32,125 bases of DNA, from NCBI RefSeq assembly GCF_900177045.1, contig NZ_LT841358.1, forward strand, positions 1,940,461 to 1,972,585. The letters run 5' to 3'. Positions 8,585 to 15,694 of the stretch are shown piece by piece (position 1 is the first letter of the stretch; each line of letters opens with the position of its first letter). The notes below the pieces were generated by a model. The model was not told the origin of the DNA. It worked only from the letters and a program-made list of their open reading frames with translations, and did no database searches. The position numbers and the translations under genes were made by a program. This DNA comes from Candidatus Nitrosotalea okcheonensis. GTDB lineage: Archaea > Thermoproteota > Nitrososphaeria > Nitrososphaerales > Nitrosopumilaceae.

Positions 8585-9601
8585 ATGTTAAAGATTATTT
8601 TGGCAGTTGCAGCAATTACGATGGTATCATTTTTCTTTGTTACAGTGCATGCAATAGGATTTGACAACAGCTTGGAACGTTTGGTCATTGAGAAACAAAA
8701 GGAGTATCCATCATGGTATGTTGGAAAGGACATTTTGTCGCAGCAAAACTACACATATCACATATGCGATTATTCCATAAAGCCGACTCTGAATTATGCA
8801 ACTCCGTGTTATCAGGCAGAACTTGACTTTATTGGACTCTTGCAAGAACAGACTGGACAGACTTGGATAGTTCAAGCGATTTTTACACCCGATGATACCG
8901 GCAAGCATTGGTTTTCCATTTTGCACATATCTTCAGATTTTGCAACAATTACAACTGACGGTGCTAGCATGAATTATGCCACGTCACTTTCACATACTAT
9001 ATTTTATTTACAAAAATATGCAAACATGCACAAACCGCAATTGCTCAAGATAGGAACATCATGGGGACTAGTAGATGAATATGTATCACCAGTTCCACAG
9101 TTCACGGTAAATAGATTTACTACCATACCTATGGGAGATACCACTACATCAGCATACCAAGTTGGGTTTGAAGTAGTACAAGACAATACTTTTTACATAA
9201 AAGATAACATTCCATTTCCAATAGAGAGTACGCTTTATGATTCAAAGACTGCAAACACTGATGCGCCAGCTCTCTATCAAGTAAAACTGTTGAGCTTCTC
9301 TAATGTGACAAAAAACACTACTGCTTTACAAGCCAGCAGCAACAATTCGGAACCTCAACAGCCCATCATCCCACTTTCAAAGCAATCACAGACGCAGCCA
9401 TTACCAAATGATACAAACAATGCTTACTCAAACCAGACTATATCAAACACTGAAAACAACTTTACACAAAATACACTGCAAAACAATGCTGGAAATCTGG
9501 ATCAAAATTATACAAATGAAATTAACTTTACCACAGAAGGTCAGATACTCAAGGCATTCAAGGGACTAGGTGGAAATCTTACTCTAAATTCAACAGGGTA
9601 A
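8585..9601 (+). CDS. Secreted protein with Asn/Gln-rich tail (338 aa)
   Basis: No named family recognised. The signal peptide covers about residues 1-23 (ILAVAAITMVSFFFVTVHA). A folded domain to about residue 235 contains two cysteines (C61, C77) and many aromatic residues. From about residue 236 a low-complexity tail rich in Asn, Gln, Ser and Thr carries many N-x-S/T sites, typical of a glycosylated stalk. There is no C-terminal transmembrane segment or sorting motif, so it may be released or held by other envelope proteins. The ATG at 8585 follows a TATA box with leaderless spacing. Confidence 0.78.
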   Translation: MLKIILAVAAITMVSFFFVTVHAIGFDNSLERLVIEKQKEYPSWYVGKDILSQQNYTYHICDYSIKPTLNYATPCYQAELDFIGLLQEQTGQTWIVQAIFTPDDTGKHWFSILHISSDFATITTDGASMNYATSLSHTIFYLQKYANMHKPQLLKIGTSWGLVDEYVSPVPQFTVNRFTTIPMGDTTTSAYQVGFEVVQDNTFYIKDNIPFPIESTLYDSKTANTDAPALYQVKLLSFSNVTKNTTALQASSNNSEPQQPIIPLSKQSQTQPLPNDTNNAYSNQTISNTENNFTQNTLQNNAGNLDQNYTNEINFTTEGQILKAFKGLGGNLTLNSTG

Positions 9602-9636
9602 GACATATTCAAGATAAGGGTAATACAATATTAGTT

Positions 9637-9790
9637 TCAGGTTTTTGACTTTTTGTATGCATCGAGAAACAGATCAAGAAATATACTGTTTTGCATTCTA
9701 GGGCTGGCCTTCTTTACATCCTGTATAGTCTTTAGAAATTTCTGGAAGGTTTCAACTTTTATGGTATGGTCCCTATCCTTTTCGTGGCAA
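9637..9790 (-). pseudogene. Frameshifted ribbon-helix-helix paralogue
   Basis: On the minus strand a TTG start gives MPRKG and then a stop (TAG). Skipping one base gives RDHTIKVETFQ and continues in one open frame to SIFLDLFLDAYKKSKT and a TGA. The remade protein parallels the intact RHH gene at 9873-10028: same MPR...G opening, beta-strand, two helices, and the same 51-codon size (the span is 154 nt, three times 51 plus one). One extra base in the GGATAGGGACC stretch would explain the break. A plus-strand reading over the same DNA (9653-9865) looks like a shadow. Alternatives are a rare non-standard start downstream of the shift, or a sequencing error. Confidence 0.6.
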
Positions 9791-9872
9791 CAATTCGAGT
9801 TGTATTTGGTAGTTGGTAAATTATTTGTAGAAACTTTGGAAGACTGGGAAAATAACAGAAACTGATTGCAAT

Positions 9873-10028
9873 CTAATTTGACTTCTTTTCATACATGTCA
9901 AGCAACATCTCTAGAAAATCACTTGTGTACATCCTTTTGTTCTTCTTTTTTGCCTTGTGGACTATACTAAGAATTCTGTCATAGGTTTCTCTTCGTAGCG
10001 TGAGTGTATTGTATTCCCCCCTTGGCAA
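9873..10028 (-). CDS. Small ribbon-helix-helix DNA-binding protein (51 aa)
   Basis: A minus-strand gene of 51 codons. From a TTG start at 10028 it reads MPRGEYNTLTLRRETYDRIL, continues with a Lys-rich turn, and ends TSDFLEMLLDMYEKKSN. The pattern is that of Arc/CopG-type ribbon-helix-helix proteins: an N-terminal beta-strand with alternating contact residues (YNTLTLRRET), helix A, a basic turn and helix B. Such proteins bind DNA as dimers and often repress their own promoter. A weak TATA-like element lies about 25-33 nt upstream on the minus strand (near 10053-10061), and an 8-bp TTGTACAA palindrome at 10040-10047 sits between it and the start. It is divergent from the larger RHH gene at 10175. 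Confidence 0.72.
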   Translation of the reverse strand: MPRGEYNTLTLRRETYDRILSIVHKAKKKNKRMYTSDFLEMLLDMYEKKSN

Positions 10029-10039
10029 TAATTGAGTTT

Positions 10040-10047
10040 TTGTACAA
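10040..10047. promoter_or_regulatory. TTGTACAA palindrome in the divergent RHH promoter region
   Basis: A perfect 8-bp palindrome lies between the probable TATA element and TTG start of the 51-residue RHH gene. Its TGTAC core is shared with the stronger TGTACGGTG sites at 10144-10164. Alone it is short enough to be chance. Confidence 0.3.
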
Positions 10048-10129
10048 TCATTGATAAATTGTTGGTAGCAATTTACTAGGAATTCACTCTATAATTTCCC
10101 TGTATGTTATAGAATAATAGTGCGAATGT

Positions 10130-10137
10130 CTTAAATA
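10130..10137 (+). promoter_or_regulatory. TATA box of the 177-residue RHH gene
   Basis: CTTAAATA lies 37 nt before the TTG at 10175. This predicts transcription from about 10158 and a leader near 17 nt, unlike the leaderless genes around it. Confidence 0.45.
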
Positions 10138-10143
10138 GGAAAA

Positions 10144-10164
10144 TGTACGGTGTATTGTACGGTG
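10144..10164 (+). promoter_or_regulatory. Tandem TGTACGGTG operator-like repeats
   Basis: Two identical 9-mers TGTACGGTG lie at 10144-10152 and 10156-10164, 12 nt apart start to start. They fall just after the TATA box and over the expected transcription start of the RHH gene, where a repressor would block initiation. The same 8-mer TGTACGGT occurs on the minus strand within the palindrome at 10794-10809. Confidence 0.6.
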
Positions 10165-10174
10165 CAATGAATTC

Positions 10175-10708
10175 TTGCTTGCAAACGAGAACAGAAAAAC
10201 AATTCCGTATTCCTTTAGAGTAGATAGTGAGATTTACCCTCTGCTTGAAGGAGAGGCAAGGCATAAAGAAATCTCATTAAATATTTTGCTAAACCAAGTG
10301 GTAAAAGAGCACATCTTTAGGCAAAAATTCAAAAAGATTGGATGTGTTCTTACTCCAAAAGATGTCTTAAGGGAGGTTTTTGATGATGCCGACAAGAAGA
10401 CGCTTGTCAAGATTGCAAACAAGCTTGGTTCAAAGCATACCATGGAGTACATGCAACTATTCTATCATGATGTTACCAAGATCACTGCGATAGAGTTTCT
10501 GGAAATGTGGTTCAAGAGATTTTCAGAATCGGAACACAAGACACGTGGTTTGATACACTCTTTTTCTGTACATCATGATATTAGCGAAAAATATTCTGCC
10601 TTTGAGTGCGAGTTTGTAAGGTCATTTGCGGAATCTATATTGCATGAACCAGTAAAGATTGAATCAACTGCAAGAACAATTACCTTTTCTTTTGCGATCA
10701 ATTCATGA
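10175..10708 (+). CDS. RHH-type regulator with unknown C-terminal domain (177 aa)
   Basis: Residues about 8-48 fit a ribbon-helix-helix fold: a strand (TIPYSFRVDSEI), helix A (YPLLEGEARHKE), a turn (ISLN) and helix B (ILLNQVVKEHIF). The remaining 125 residues are a mixed alpha/beta domain I do not recognise; it may bind a ligand or partner, or mediate oligomerisation. The start is TTG 10175: there is no in-frame ATG, GTG or TTG upstream, and the first in-frame ATG is far downstream, past the RHH part. The gene is flanked by repeated DNA, with tandem TGTACGGTG over its promoter and a helically phased 10-bp repeat array right after its stop. This fits an autoregulating repressor or a plasmid-type copy/partition protein. 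Confidence 0.8.
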   Translation: MLANENRKTIPYSFRVDSEIYPLLEGEARHKEISLNILLNQVVKEHIFRQKFKKIGCVLTPKDVLREVFDDADKKTLVKIANKLGSKHTMEYMQLFYHDVTKITAIEFLEMWFKRFSESEHKTRGLIHSFSVHHDISEKYSAFECEFVRSFAESILHEPVKIESTARTITFSFAINS

Positions 10709-10713
10709 TATCA

Positions 10714-10773
10714 TGATGAGCTACTCTGAGCTAGAATAAGCTATGATGAGCTATTTTGAGCTAAAATAATCCT
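10714..10773. repeat. Phased 10-bp repeat array (NNNTGAGCTA)
   Basis: Directly after the RHH gene, successive 10-mers read TGATGAGCTA, CTCTGAGCTA, GAATAAGCTA, TGATGAGCTA, TTTTGAGCTA and a degenerate AAATAATCCT. Five copies end in AGCTA at exact 10-nt spacing, about one DNA turn. Superimposed is a 30-bp period (10713-10742 against 10743-10772). A protein binding each unit would sit on one face of the helix. The array is non-coding in the reading proposed here. Confidence 0.75.
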
Positions 10774-10793
10774 AGCATCTTATTAATGATATT

Positions 10794-10809
10794 TGTACAG
10801 TACCGTACA
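10794..10809. promoter_or_regulatory. TGTAC-type 16-bp imperfect palindrome
   Basis: TGTACAGTACCGTACA matches its own reverse complement at 14 of 16 positions and contains, on the minus strand, the TGTACGGT half-site of the RHH promoter repeats. It sits just after a possible TATA element (TTATTAAT, about 10780-10787), where it could control a transcript running into the gene at 10925. Confidence 0.55.
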
Positions 10810-10821
10810 TGCTTTACCATA

Positions 10822-10871
10822 ACCGCGATATGCCGTGTGAAACACACGGCATGGTCAATCGATCGTGCGGT
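10822..10871. other. Strong hairpin / cruciform-forming inverted repeat
   Basis: ATGCCGTGTG (10830-10839) and CACACGGCAT (10843-10852) are a perfect 10-bp inverted repeat with an AAA loop. An outer pair, ACCGCG (10822-10827) with TGCGGT (10866-10871), can form a second stem with one G-T pair. The structure lies 73 nt before the ATG at 10925. It could be a structured leader, the terminator of an upstream transcript, or a DNA structure for replication or transfer. There is no T-run directly after it. Confidence 0.65.
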
Positions 10872-10886
10872 ATGAAGATTAGGCTA

Positions 10887-10913
10887 CTTTATACACACAA
10901 AAAGCAAAAGGAG
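10887..10913 (+). promoter_or_regulatory. TATA-like element and Shine-Dalgarno before 10925
   Basis: CTTTATA (10887-10893) could be a TATA box. AAAGGAG (10907-10913) is a good Shine-Dalgarno sequence ending 11 nt before the ATG. If this TATA box is used, the transcript starts near 10915 and would lose the Shine-Dalgarno. The site makes sense only if transcription starts further upstream, for example near 10810. Confidence 0.4.
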
Positions 10914-10924
10914 AAATTGATAAA

Positions 10925-12025
10925 ATGAAAATAGAACATAATACATCACATGGACAAACAGGAACAAAATTAAAAAAAACCAATGCGCGATATATGGTAG
11001 TAGTGTCAGTATTATCAATAGTAATGGTAATGTCTAATGTAGCATATGCCTCACCTATGAAATTTCATGCACATCCAGAACTTCCATCTTATGCCCTTAC
11101 ACAACAAGAAAAAATAGATGAACAAACTGATCTTCATCCTGATTGGCTAGGTATGCTTTCATGGAACTCAACAGGTGCAAAAATAGATTATCTAGGACCA
11201 GCAAGTTCGAATCCATTTAAAATAGATCGTTCACATTGGCATCACTCACCTCCAATTAGTAATATGACAAAATCAAATATGTCGTTGTACAATACAAAAA
11301 GTACAATTTCACCATTGACTATAACCAAGCCAATAAATGTCTATGATTCAATATATTGGCATTATTATCTTGGTGGTAATTCGATCTATAAAATAGATGA
11401 GTCATATTCTGCATTAGCTTCAACTACATCTGGTACTGACTTGTATCACTGGTTAGATGCAAAAAATTCCAACACAAACTATTGGTTACAAACTGGTGCT
11501 GTCTATGACAAGGCTGATTTCTTTGGTTCATCACCACAATGGTATGTTGATTTTGATCAATGGTCAACCACAGGTTCATGCTCTGAAGTTTCTGGATTCC
11601 CATTCCAATCAACACACGCCTTCACTACGAATCAGGCTCTTGATGGCTACATTAGAGCAGATTCCTCCACTGCAGGTAAATATTACATGGGCGTATTACA
11701 GAGCGGCTCTGGGGCATCAACTACCTTTACCATATCTGGAGATACGGGACATAGCATAGATGTTGGCTTTACCTCGAGTTGTAGTAAAGATTTTCCAAGT
11801 GGTTCACAAGTTGAAGAGGAATCGAATAGTGGTAACACATTCTACTATGGAACAATGACTTATGACTACACCTTCTATGATACATCAACAAGTAGTTCAA
11901 ACACCTATGTCTATTCATACAATGGCAAAGGTGGATCTGGTGGTAATGTTACTCCATCTTCAACACCTGGAAGTTCTGCATCAATGACATATGCCTGTTA
12001 TTACAATGCACCGTATTGTCCATAG
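10925..12025 (+). CDS. Secreted beta-rich surface protein (366 aa)
   Basis: The N-terminus has a long basic region and then a hydrophobic segment (about residues 24-43, MVVVSVLSIVMVMSNVAYAS), a signal peptide probably cut after AYA. The mature protein is rich in Ser, Thr, Tyr and Trp. The stretch from about residue 185 (NYWLQTGAVYD, then PQWYVDFDQW) with a later GHSIDVGFTSSC resembles part of the 1202-residue protein at 19385 and, loosely, ConA-like/neprosin-type beta-sandwiches; this is a weak inference. Several cysteines could form disulfides. There is no C-terminal anchor. It is one of the few genes here with a real Shine-Dalgarno, and its upstream region holds the palindrome and hairpin of the control region, so it may be specially regulated. 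Confidence 0.8.
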   Translation: MKIEHNTSHGQTGTKLKKTNARYMVVVSVLSIVMVMSNVAYASPMKFHAHPELPSYALTQQEKIDEQTDLHPDWLGMLSWNSTGAKIDYLGPASSNPFKIDRSHWHHSPPISNMTKSNMSLYNTKSTISPLTITKPINVYDSIYWHYYLGGNSIYKIDESYSALASTTSGTDLYHWLDAKNSNTNYWLQTGAVYDKADFFGSSPQWYVDFDQWSTTGSCSEVSGFPFQSTHAFTTNQALDGYIRADSSTAGKYYMGVLQSGSGASTTFTISGDTGHSIDVGFTSSCSKDFPSGSQVEEESNSGNTFYYGTMTYDYTFYDTSTSSSNTYVYSYNGKGGSGGNVTPSSTPGSSASMTYACYYNAPYCP

Positions 12026-12040
12026 GCATAAACCTCTTTA

Positions 12041-12048
12041 TTTTTTTT
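12041..12048 (+). terminator. T-run after the 366-residue protein gene
   Basis: A run of eight T (CTTTATTTTTTTT) lies 16 nt after the stop codon, the usual form of an archaeal intrinsic termination signal. Confidence 0.45.
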
Positions 12049-12142
12049 AAATAATATTATCTACATGATATGTGCAAATATTTTAAACGAGAATAAATTA
12101 ACCTTCATTAATCCAATCGTTTTATTATTAATCTAGTCTGAT

Positions 12143-12394
12143 ATGAAAAAATTAGATATTGTAGGAAAATCGCTTATAGTAGTTGGTGGATTTATAATAA
12201 TAATATTTGCTGTCTATTATCTACAGGGTCTCCAAATAATGGATGACGAAAAGAAAGGAACGTATTGTACAAAACCTGGTCAAAATTGCCCCTTACCTTC
12301 TATGTCTATATTTGTATTTAATCTACAAATAGGTGTTCTTGTAACATGTGTGGGAATCGGTTTCATAGTGACTTCAAAATATTACAAGTTTTAA
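12143..12394 (+). CDS. Small two-helix membrane protein (83 aa)
   Basis: Two transmembrane segments are clear: about residues 9-30 (KSLIVVGGFIIIIFAVYYL) and 56-77 (IFVFNLQIGVLVTCVGIGFIV). A short extracytoplasmic loop between them carries two cysteines (C42, C49). No family recognised. The size and topology are like small inner-membrane subunits of secretion systems (VirB3-like), but no sequence evidence supports that beyond topology. The ATG follows an AT-rich promoter region. Confidence 0.7.
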   Translation: MKKLDIVGKSLIVVGGFIIIIFAVYYLQGLQIMDDEKKGTYCTKPGQNCPLPSMSIFVFNLQIGVLVTCVGIGFIVTSKYYKF

Positions 12395-12587
12395 TTTTTA
12401 TCATAACTATTGATGCTGAAAACTTACATCTTTCCAGTTTTAATGAAGGGAACTAAACTAGATGAACAAAATCCCTCAAGGGAACAAAAATTGTACTCAT
12501 ATTTTGACTAGATTATAATTGCCTGTAATTATTAGAATTGTTTTCTGATCTACACGACACAGTAGGAGAATATACCAATTCAAGAAA

Positions 12588-12866
12588 TTATTTTTTGTAT
12601 TGATTTATTTTTTGCGCTACCTCAGCCGCATTTTTGATATTAAATTTCATATCATATGTGGCTACTCCCTCAGTCCAGGAAATCACAAGGCTGTCTTTTT
12701 TTACTGCATTTGAAAGTATTTCACCATACGAAAGTTCTAGACACAATCCGCTGCCAGATACTTCTACTGCAATTCCGGTGTCAAGTAGGTATAGTGTTCC
12801 AAGACCCATCTTGCTCTGTACTTTTATCTTGTCAAGAATTTGTTGCCCTTTTGCAAGACCTATCAT
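12588..12866 (-). CDS. PH-like domain protein (92 aa)
   Basis: The 92-residue protein has the order of a small pleckstrin-homology-like domain: beta-strands (MGLGTLYLLDTGIAVEV, CLELSYGEILSNAV, SLVISWTEGVATYDMKFNI) closed by a C-terminal helix (NAAEVAQKINQY). Such stand-alone domains are found in archaea, often with unknown binding partners. There is no signal peptide. A TATA element (CTTTTATTTTT on the minus strand, about 12885-12894) precedes the ATG. Codon use and composition look native. The assignment is by fold pattern only. Confidence 0.7.
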   Translation of the reverse strand: MIGLAKGQQILDKIKVQSKMGLGTLYLLDTGIAVEVSGSGLCLELSYGEILSNAVKKDSLVISWTEGVATYDMKFNIKNAAEVAQKINQYKK

Positions 12867-12929
12867 ACAATCATGGAATAACGAAAAATAAAAGGAGGTA
12901 TTAAACTGCTTAAATGGTATTACAAATTA

Positions 12930-13271
12930 ATGCTTATGATACCAATAGCAATAGCTATCATGCTCATTGTCATAGTTGGAATGGGTTTGATAATGCAGCA
13001 ACAAAGCCAAAGTGTGGCAGTTACACAAAAAGAAAATACTATCAATGCTATTCATAACACCAAGGAAAAAGAAACTATCCAGGCAACACATTCTGGAAGT
13101 TCATTTAGTTTCAAAAATCCAGAAAATGTACCGGTGCATATAAAGTATTTTAGAATTGTAGACGATCAGGGAAATTTGATTTCAAGAATTCCATATGACA
13201 AGCAGATACCTGCATTTACAAACTCAAGCATTAACCTTAACGGAGTAATACCGTCACAATACCTGAAATAA
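12930..13271 (+). CDS. Membrane-anchored small protein (113 aa)
   Basis: The N-terminus is one hydrophobic helix (residues 3-22, MIPIAIAIMLIVIVGMGLIM), then a Gln-rich linker and a small beta domain (about 50-113) that should lie outside the cytoplasm. The architecture is pilin-like or signal-anchor-like, but no RRG cleavage site is seen. The start is uncertain: ATG 12930 and ATG 12936 are both in frame, and the TATA-like CTTAAATG at 12909-12916 fits either. The frame is also open upstream, and an AAAGGAGGT at 12891-12899 lies 7 nt before an in-frame CTG (12906) that would add a basic leader (LKWYYKL). Confidence 0.65.
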   Translation: MLMIPIAIAIMLIVIVGMGLIMQQQSQSVAVTQKENTINAIHNTKEKETIQATHSGSSFSFKNPENVPVHIKYFRIVDDQGNLISRIPYDKQIPAFTNSSINLNGVIPSQYLK

Positions 13272-13286
13272 TGCTGGTTGTCAACT

Positions 13287-13294
13287 GTTTAAAA
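13287..13294 (+). promoter_or_regulatory. TATA box of the 778-residue secreted protein gene
   Basis: GTTTAAAA ends 21 nt before the ATG at 13316. Confidence 0.5.
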
Positions 13295-13315
13295 ATTAGA
13301 TAATTATTTTAAATA

Positions 13316-15652
13316 ATGCAAAGAATAGCATTACTTTCTTTAGGATTATTACTGACAGCATTTGTGTTTAACAGTGCATATGCCACACAGATTCTAATCG
13401 TCACTGACAATGGCAATGTATTTCCAATCGCAAATACATCAAGTTCTTCTGCTACAGGAGCCGGTAATGGTAACGGTAATGGAACAGGTAATGGAGTCAT
13501 AGCACAGATTGTTACTACAAATCCAAAAGGTTTGGTAATTGCAGGAATAGACAGTGCTACTGGAAATTCAAGTTCGCTTAGACCCTACAACAAAGTTAAC
13601 ACTGGAACATTTGCGGCAGGATTTCAGACAAGTGATTCTGTTCAGAAAATGTACATTCCACAGATAAATGCGCCATATGTATACAGTAATGGAGTATTAC
13701 AAAGTAGCAGCACGCCGCTGCCAAACATATTGTCTCCTAGTTCAACTACTATACTTTCAGGTTCACCAAGCAGTACAACTTCATCAAGTGGGATTGGCAT
13801 TAGTGGCCCAGGCACTCTTGGAATTTTACTCAATAGTGGATTAGGCTCTACTGTTGTAACAGGATCAGGTATTACTGGTGGTGGCTCTGCATTTTTTGGA
13901 ACTTTGATAGATCATACAATATCCCCCACTGCTTATGATGGAGGTACTCATGGGTATACAATTTTTTCATCAAACATTGGAACAACCAGTGGAGGATATA
14001 CTGTAACAACTCCTGTCAACAAATATGTAAGTTCAGCAAACAATGCCTATGCGACATATACTTGGGGCTGGTCAGCTTGCAATATGAGTGCATACACAGC
14101 TTGGTCTTGGTCTTGTGGTTATGATTCTGGAACAGGTGTTGCAACAGTAAATGGATACGTATCAGGAAGTTACTACTATGTAACTTCTGTAACTTATAGT
14201 ACAACTGATCAGTATGCTGCAAATTATTATTCACACACTAGTTCTTCGTCATGTAGTGCGAAAGGAGGGTGTTCATATTTTCAGAGTGGTAGTTCGTTTG
14301 TGCCGTATATCACACTCTATGATAAATCACCATTTGTTCCGTTAACACAAACATACACAAGTGATTTTCAATCGCAAGTAAATTTCAATCCCTCATACTC
14401 GTACTGGTTGATTGTAACACCAACATCTGGGGGGACAACAATTGGTGCAACCAACTATGATCCTAGCACACAGATGTTTTTCAAAGTGACTAACTTGCCA
14501 GCTAACATACCGTTTCAGATATTACAAAACGGAGTAGTTGGTGTACAAGGTGTAACAAGCTCAAGTGGTACAATATCTTTGTCAGCCTCCCAAATAGCGG
14601 CAGGAGGTCAATCATCCATTAGTGGTGAATTGGACATTTATCCAAACTCTCCAGCATATGTCGGAACCATAGGTACGGCAGTTTATGATACAGTGAATAA
14701 TCAAATGTTCAACATACCTGCAGCATCTCAGCAGATCTATACTTCATTTGCTTATGTTCAAATTCCAATGGCTGCTAAAACAAATATACAAAACGTGGTA
14801 GACAATGCAACTTCGTTAATCAGCATACCATACTTGTCCAAGACATACAATGCAGGTTCATCTATGATGGTGCCAATCATTCCAGGACTAAAATCAATTT
14901 CATTTAGCCTCAATGGTACACAAACAGTGTTGAAAATGTCCTCCATTCCAAGCAATTTAGGAATATCAATTGTCACATCAGGTACAAACAGCAATTCGGG
15001 ATATGATACCAATGGAGCATCATTACAAATTAGTGCAGACACAGGAGGTGAAGCATCAGCTATTGCTCCAAAAGACGGAACAATGTATGCGTTAGTAAAT
15101 GCTCAAGTATCTGCAGACACATCATACACCACAAGTGCAACTTACAACTATCAACAGACGGCAACACAATACATCTACGAGGTGTACAATCCATCAATTG
15201 GTTGGTATGTAAAAGCACCATGCCCACAAGATCAATTTCAAGCCAGTGGGTGTACGGACCATTTATCATATGCATCATCGTCAGCTCATGCCGGACCACT
15301 TAGCGTATATGTAGATATTTACGTAAACGGCGTATTTTCTAATTCACAGATTATTTACTATAATCCAAATCCAATAATTCAGCAGACATCATCTGTAAAC
15401 AGTTGGTCATTCTCAGGTTCAAATGCAATGGCAATGCATTATCCTACTTCACAAGCTTCTGGAATAGTACAGATACCAGTACATGCGGGAGATTTGGTTG
15501 AATTTTACATGCGTGCACATGTGGATGCATATGGAGATCCAATATCAGTGCCAACAGGATACTATGGAGTATTTACTACTACAAATCAAGTATGCACTGG
15601 AAGTGCCACGATAAATCTTAACAGTGGCTCCATCCTGACAGGCATTAGTTAA
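13316..15652 (+). CDS. Large secreted Ser/Thr/Gly-rich surface protein (778 aa)
   Basis: The signal peptide covers residues 1-23 (IALLSLGLLLTAFVFNSAYA). A Gly/Asn repeat (GAGNGNGNGTGNG) near residue 50 and Ser/Thr/Gly-rich linkers to about residue 200 follow. A Tyr/Trp-rich region (about 240-340) includes a cysteine-bearing YTWGWSACNMSAYTAW stretch, and beta-rich domains run to the end. There is no C-terminal transmembrane helix. The composition is that of a glycosylated adhesin or S-layer-associated protein. The next gene (42 nt downstream, own promoter) encodes a 947-residue anchored protein; the two may act together at the cell surface. No catalytic motif recognised. Confidence 0.82.
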   Translation: MQRIALLSLGLLLTAFVFNSAYATQILIVTDNGNVFPIANTSSSSATGAGNGNGNGTGNGVIAQIVTTNPKGLVIAGIDSATGNSSSLRPYNKVNTGTFAAGFQTSDSVQKMYIPQINAPYVYSNGVLQSSSTPLPNILSPSSTTILSGSPSSTTSSSGIGISGPGTLGILLNSGLGSTVVTGSGITGGGSAFFGTLIDHTISPTAYDGGTHGYTIFSSNIGTTSGGYTVTTPVNKYVSSANNAYATYTWGWSACNMSAYTAWSWSCGYDSGTGVATVNGYVSGSYYYVTSVTYSTTDQYAANYYSHTSSSSCSAKGGCSYFQSGSSFVPYITLYDKSPFVPLTQTYTSDFQSQVNFNPSYSYWLIVTPTSGGTTIGATNYDPSTQMFFKVTNLPANIPFQILQNGVVGVQGVTSSSGTISLSASQIAAGGQSSISGELDIYPNSPAYVGTIGTAVYDTVNNQMFNIPAASQQIYTSFAYVQIPMAAKTNIQNVVDNATSLISIPYLSKTYNAGSSMMVPIIPGLKSISFSLNGTQTVLKMSSIPSNLGISIVTSGTNSNSGYDTNGASLQISADTGGEASAIAPKDGTMYALVNAQVSADTSYTTSATYNYQQTATQYIYEVYNPSIGWYVKAPCPQDQFQASGCTDHLSYASSSAHAGPLSVYVDIYVNGVFSNSQIIYYNPNPIIQQTSSVNSWSFSGSNAMAMHYPTSQASGIVQIPVHAGDLVEFYMRAHVDAYGDPISVPTGYYGVFTTTNQVCTGSATINLNSGSILTGIS

Positions 15653-15667
15653 CGATAAAAAATTCGT

Positions 15668-15675
15668 CTTAAATT
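15668..15675 (+). promoter_or_regulatory. TATA box of the 947-residue surface protein gene
   Basis: CTTAAATT ends 19 nt before the ATG at 15695. Confidence 0.5.
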
Positions 15676-15694
15676 ATGCATAATTTTTGGTTTT

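Noticed and set aside
9653-9865. Plus-strand 70-residue open frame
   Set aside because: It lies over the minus-strand RHH pseudogene, has no family pattern and no good promoter, so it is taken as a shadow frame.
10167-10223. Short frame from ATG 10167 (MNSCLQTRTEKQFRIPLE) over the RHH start
   Set aside because: It stops after 18 codons and overlaps the RHH gene in another frame; it is probably chance, though an upstream frame of this kind could affect translation.
10714-10773. Repeat array as a CRISPR
   Set aside because: The units are 10 bp with no spacers, no 25-40 bp repeat-spacer pattern is present, and no cas genes lie nearby.
12442-12510. 22-codon plus-strand frame from ATG
   Set aside because: It is short, has no promoter at the usual spacing and no recognisable content; the 12395-12587 gap is left as non-coding.
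12634-12904. Plus-strand open frames of 82-85 residues
   Set aside because: They run antisense to the PH-like gene, which has clear domain structure, a TATA box and normal composition.
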